Assembly (NCBI GenBank): GCA_015039465.1 | Contig: MU130002.1 | Span: 114,697-124,727, forward strand | Origin: Phlegmacium glaucopus | Lineage: Eukaryota; Basidiomycota; Agaricomycetes; Agaricales; Cortinariaceae | Reading direction: 5' to 3' | DNA: 10,031 nt | Shown: in pieces, positions 6,901 to 10,031 of the stretch | Position numbering within the stretch: position 1 is the first letter of the stretch | Layout: every line of letters starts with the position of its first letter | The notes under the pieces: model-generated | Database searches by the model: none | The model's input: the letters and a program-made list of their open reading frames with translations, nothing else | What the model was told of the DNA's origin: nothing | Program-made: the position numbers and the translations under genes

Positions 6901-9900
6901 CGTACGTGTGCACAGGGCAGCGAAAATGTCGTCGAGCAGTAGTATCTCGGCCGACGAATAGATGGCTCTTGCCAGGGTTACTCTAGCCTATCAAAAAGAT
7001 AAAACAGAGCTCAAAAGAGCACTTTGAGGCGTCTCACGGACTCTCACCTTCTGCCCTCCGCTAGTACGAAAATATCAAAAGACTGCCCAACAGATCTTAA
7101 AAAGATGGCTAACCTTAAGGTAAGTCCTCGTTCGCCAACTTCTGTCTTATCACCAGCGTCAAATAGCTCCAGATCACGATCCAGAGCGCACTGGTGGAGG
7201 ACTTGGGAAGTTTGGCTCAGACGAAGTGGCAAGAACCGAAACGAGCATGTTTCCTACCTTTCCGGTATCGAACTTCATCATACGCAGAACCGAACAGGAT
7301 GTTATCACGGAGTGTTTCATTCTGAACCCATGATTCTTGTGCAGCATATGCCACACCTCCTTTCCTGGGGAGATTGAACCAGGCATCAGCGGTTGATGGA
7401 ATGAAGTGCATTTCTCCTATCCATTGTCGACTATTAAGTGTAATCAAGTTGGCAAAACATCAATCAAACTCACCAAGTAAAGCCATCAGCATAGACGTCT
7501 TTCCCGATCCACTGCAAATGATTGCAGTTCATATCGGTTATGCAGAAAATGAAACGCACGTAGGTCCGATGATCAGATTAATACAATTATGTCTGAACAA
7601 TTGCTCGCCACCGATATGAAGCCGGAACGGCCGGTTGGATGGCGTTGAAGTACCACTAGGGGATTCAACAGACCAGGAGAATGTAGCGTTTTTGAATCCA
7701 ATGTCGTCTTCATACTGAGTTGTCGTTGGCACATCAACAATATGCGGAGGGTTATCTGCGTACGAGTCCAGCAATGCTGTTTTGTGCAGAAATTCAGTCA
7801 TACGATCTAATGAGACTTTGCCTGAACAGCAAAACGTGAGAGAAGGAGCAAATGAGACCGAGCAAAGCACACCTTGAATCGTAGCGCCAATCCGATACGA
7901 CAATTGGTGTAACTGGATCCTCAACAAAGAAAATACCGTCATACTGGAGAAGATCTTCGAAGCTAGATATGTATCCCTTCTAGCAATAATTTTGCATTGC
8001 TATGTTTGACGCACCGGCAAGCTCTTGTTTCATAATCACAGTGTAGGTGGCGTAGGTGACCAACATCACAATAGCAGGGATGATGTTGCTGTAAAACATT
8101 CAGTCCCTCCTGAAAAAAAACGATACCGCGATCGGCGATGCTCACTTCGCCACCACATTTGATGTCTCTAGCACCTAGCATATGATATCAAAGACAGGCA
8201 GATTGAAGGTTATTCTTCCAACCTTAAGCTTCCATAACCAACCAAGTTCATCATTTCGCTTCTCCCTAATCCTCTCCGACATGCTATGTTCCCACCCGAA
8301 GAGCTTTATCATTCGTATAACATTGACAGCTGCGAATATAAAACCTCAACCGTCTGAGCCGAAGATCAAGTTGGCGTGCGATGTACCTTCTGTAACATCT
8401 TGCACCCGGGCATCCGTCTTGAATTTCAACAGAAAGTCAGGCGGGATGAGGAAGAGAAACGCCAGATGTGACAGTACCATTTTCATTCTCTGAATTTGTG
8501 CATCTTGAACCTTTTTGGCAATATATCCGGGTATCGAAAATAGGACAAGCACCGTAGTGACACCAACGAAGGCGCTTGAGCATGAGAAAGATGAGATTAC
8601 TCCTTCAATCCATAGTAGGAAGACAAGGCAACCTCCATCCAAGTACTTGATACAAGAACACGGTGCACAGGACCGTTTGAAGTGGGACATATAAGACTAG
8701 CTGGAGTATCAGCCAATAGTTCTCAACTAATACGACAGGACTGAAGCTCACTGATCAAGAGGAACTCCCGTGCCTGAACAATATTTCCTAAATCTGTGGT
8801 CACTAGATTGTTGATTTTACCAATGAGATTTTGTGCGCCCTTTTTGCTCTTGCTTGCTTGCCTAGGATCGCTCTTGATAGGCGATGAGTCGTCTTTATCC
8901 CCTCCCTTTACACCAACCTTTGAGGCGGATTGAGAGTCAATGGATGAATCTGGAGATACGGCCGTCGAAGCTTGGGAAGGTTCACTGGTTCTATCATTTG
9001 AATTTAGATCGATGGCTTTGCCCTCAGCGACGGATACGCTATCTGGCGTACCAACGACAGTAACATTATCTTCATTTGAAACTTCAGCTTTCAAACGAAT
9101 CCGTAAGCTGTGTTCAAAGACGAGCTGTGTAAGCAATCCCTCTGTGCGAACCAACGTCCTCATTGCAATGAAGCTATACCACTGGATGCATATATTTCTG
9201 ATAATTGGCCCAGCAAGGAGACATAAGATCCAGAACCATGGTCGAATAAAGGCACCTGCGCCACCGGTTTCCAGGTAACTGGGGCAATAATGAGTGAGAA
9301 GTCGTTTACACAAATTATAATAACCGACTTCAATAGTCTATTTATGCCAACCGGTGCAGCAAAGACGGCAAAGGCTTGTCCAATGATGCACACCGAAAGG
9401 ATCGTATACTCCACGCCTACCATCAAGATTTGGAATTTTGGTTGTGAAATTTGACTGCTAATACCCAAACTCACGAAAAACACGCATTAAACCAAAGAAC
9501 AAGTGTCTCCGTTTAGAACCACAGTAAGGATCTAGATGCTACGCATCGTGTTCAGCACATGGTGTTGTTGTGTCAAAGATAAATATAATACCGGAAAGGC
9601 GTTCTTAGTGATATGTTGAGAATAATCCGAATCTGAAAGAGGAGGAAGTTGATCGAATCGCAAATGTGGAACACGATAGCCTAGCATTATAACCGGATCC
9701 AGATACGTATAAAACACCAAAGAAAAAAGTGAGCACGTCTGTTCTGGATTGGGTTCTGGCATCGGATCCTATTTATTCAAAAAATAGATCAACACTTGAA
9801 ATAACATTGATCGAATGGATTAAGGAACCTTTGAATCAAATGGCACATATTGACGAGGAATAAATAGTGGGATGAAAACGGCCGTCAATGTAACGATGCT

Positions 9901-10031
9901 GAATTTGATCCAAAGCATGTAACCTTCTTGCAGATCTTTCGGTTCCTCCATGAACGTAGCAAGGGGCCAGATATCTCTGTAGAGGTAAACTCCAAACACG
10001 CTCAACAAGACTAGGATATTGTATCGGGTCG
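3930..10031 (-). CDS. ABCC-family (MRP-type) ABC transporter, 5'-partial, 34 exons in window
   Basis: A membrane exporter that would couple ATP hydrolysis to efflux of organic anions, conjugates or toxic compounds; the substrate is not predictable. Domain order is N-terminal membrane segments, TMD1, NBD1, TMD2, NBD2, as in full-type ABCC proteins. I built it by extending conserved blocks across GT-AG introns of 48-71 nt; all 34 exons keep one frame and give 1429 residues plus a TAG at 3930-3932. The N-terminus lies beyond 10031. NBD1 has GPTGSGKT, LSGGQK and LLLDD; NBD2 has GRTGSGKSS, LSVGQ, LLILDEATSAID and IAHRLQTI. The aspartate after the NBD1 Walker B Asp, where NBD2 has glutamate, is usual for ABCC. 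The C-terminal VLYAMADG region matches the family ending. Oddities are several microexons, one GC-AG intron and a probable lesion after Walker B of NBD1. Exon coordinates are given in the four domain entries. Confidence 0.96.
4361..4375 (-). other. 15-nt microexon completing the NBD2 Walker B / D-loop
   Basis: CAACCTCCGCCATCG joins ILDE to DYKTDS as ILDEATSAIDYKTDS, the expected ABCC sequence. It is preceded by a pyrimidine tract ending CAAG and followed by GTGTGT. Confidence 0.9.
4724..4739 (-). other. 16-nt microexon downstream of the NBD2 Q-loop
   Basis: CCCGAACTTTTAAGTG joins IIPQT to TLRRNLDPF as PELLSG, matching the family pattern PQxPxLLSGTLRxNLDPF. Flanks are CAAG (acceptor) and GTGCGT (donor). 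Confidence 0.88.
4973..4995 (-). other. 23-nt microexon encoding the NBD2 Walker A loop
   Basis: The exon encodes the end of a Val codon and then GRTGSGK; the next exon resumes SSLTL. It is preceded by CCTAG and followed by GTATAG. The intron upstream (5050-4996, 55 nt) starts GCAAGT rather than GT, which is the usual consensus of GC-AG introns. Confidence 0.88.
5343..6711 (-). other. ABC transporter exons 20-24: linker and TMD2
   Basis: Exons are 6711-6287, 6230-6087, 6033-5785, 5734-5682 and 5631-5343. Exon 20 starts with THNVAL (NBD1 H-loop), continues through an acidic, charged linker ([19 protein letters not shown]) and enters TMD2 at [18 protein letters not shown]2 helices include [55 protein letters not shown] and [19 protein letters not shown]. 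Conserved blocks are [19 protein letters not shown] and [10 protein letters not shown]. The exon 22 frame contains an uninterrupted TMD2 core. Introns are 50-56 nt. Confidence 0.93.
6712..7821 (-). other. ABC transporter exons 13-19: NBD1
   Basis: Exons are 7821-7560, 7511-7474, 7416-7258, 7201-7114, 7060-7048, 6987-6914 and 6842-6776. The Walker A motif GPTGSGKT is split by an intron inside the Thr codon (7560/7511). The Q-loop segment is [20 protein letters not shown]. The signature LSGGQK is completed by a 13-nt exon (7060-7048: the last base of Ser plus GGQK). Walker B is [11 protein letters not shown] (6987-6914), and [11 protein letters not shown] and RTILLV lie in 6842-6776, followed in exon 20 by the H-loop THNVAL. 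The conserved D-loop stretch between FAAL and SSW is missing. Donor 6913 with acceptor 6843 restores the frame; donor 6905 with acceptor 6856 is an alternative frame-preserving choice that inserts unrelated residues. Confidence 0.87.
7048..7060 (-). other. 13-nt microexon encoding part of the NBD1 signature motif
   Basis: CGGAGGGCAGAAG is preceded by CTAG and followed by GTGAGA. The previous exon ends TTA AG, so the join gives Leu-Ser-Gly-Gly-Gln-Lys and continues into ARVTLARA. Without it the ABC signature would be lost. Confidence 0.88.
7822..10031 (-). other. ABC transporter exons 1-12: N-terminal membrane region and TMD1
   Basis: Exons in transcript order are 10031-9829 (partial), 9768-9592, 9538-9475, 9415-9329, 9278-8752, 8696-8633, 8574-8478, 8417-8387, 8329-8223, 8174-8146, 8088-8015 and 7962-7873. 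Exon 1 encodes two hydrophobic segments ([15 protein letters not shown] and [15 protein letters not shown]). The block [15 protein letters not shown]... YLDPVI... YRVPHL... DQLPPL is typical of fungal ABCC proteins ahead of TMD1. TMD1 helices follow ([77 protein letters not shown], ending [16 protein letters not shown]). Exon 5 carries a long Ser/Asp/Lys-rich loop (about 9075-8830). The motif [20 protein letters not shown] is the conserved cytoplasmic coupling region. Exons 8 (31 nt) and 10 (29 nt) are very small. Confidence 0.9.

Overview
The window looks like accessory DNA from a basidiomycete fungus, probably an agaricomycete. The evidence is a protein-coding gene split by at least 33 introns of 48-71 nt, an ABC transporter resembling fungal multidrug-resistance-associated proteins (MRP, subfamily C), a chromodomain-bearing Ty3/gypsy element, and a BTB domain of the type common in mushroom genomes. 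These assignments come from reading the sequence; no database search was run.

Left third (1-3059, plus strand): the 3' part of a Ty3/gypsy chromovirus. It holds the end of pol (end of the integrase core, GPY/F module, chromodomain; 1-798). Two further same-strand reading frames follow before the 3' LTR: a zinc-knuckle protein (740-1873, interrupted by one in-frame TGA) and a BTB/POZ-like protein (1992-2597). The BTB stop codon lies 16 bases before the proposed 3' LTR (2614-3059, TGTTA...TAACA). A promoter module in the LTR (TATCTCTGACTC, then TATAAG 22-24 bases later) recurs just upstream of the BTB frame, so the element may carry accessory genes with their own LTR-like promoter.

Middle (3060-3929): a short stretch with no gene, then a near-perfect 222-bp-arm foldback element (3221-3752). 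A 66-bp palindromic MITE sits in its left arm only, flanked by TA duplications; the right arm preserves the empty site.

Right two thirds (3930-10031, minus strand): a full-type ABCC transporter, 5'-truncated by the window edge. I could reconstruct 34 exons that keep one frame for 1429 codons to the stop. Several exons are microexons (13, 15, 16 and 23 nt) that carry catalytic motifs of the nucleotide-binding domains. One intron appears to be GC-AG. NBD1 seems to lack the conserved D-loop stretch after Walker B, which looks like a 4-base deletion that may be bypassed by alternative splice sites.

The retroelement and the transporter converge, with the hairpin element between them about 180 bp beyond the transporter stop codon.
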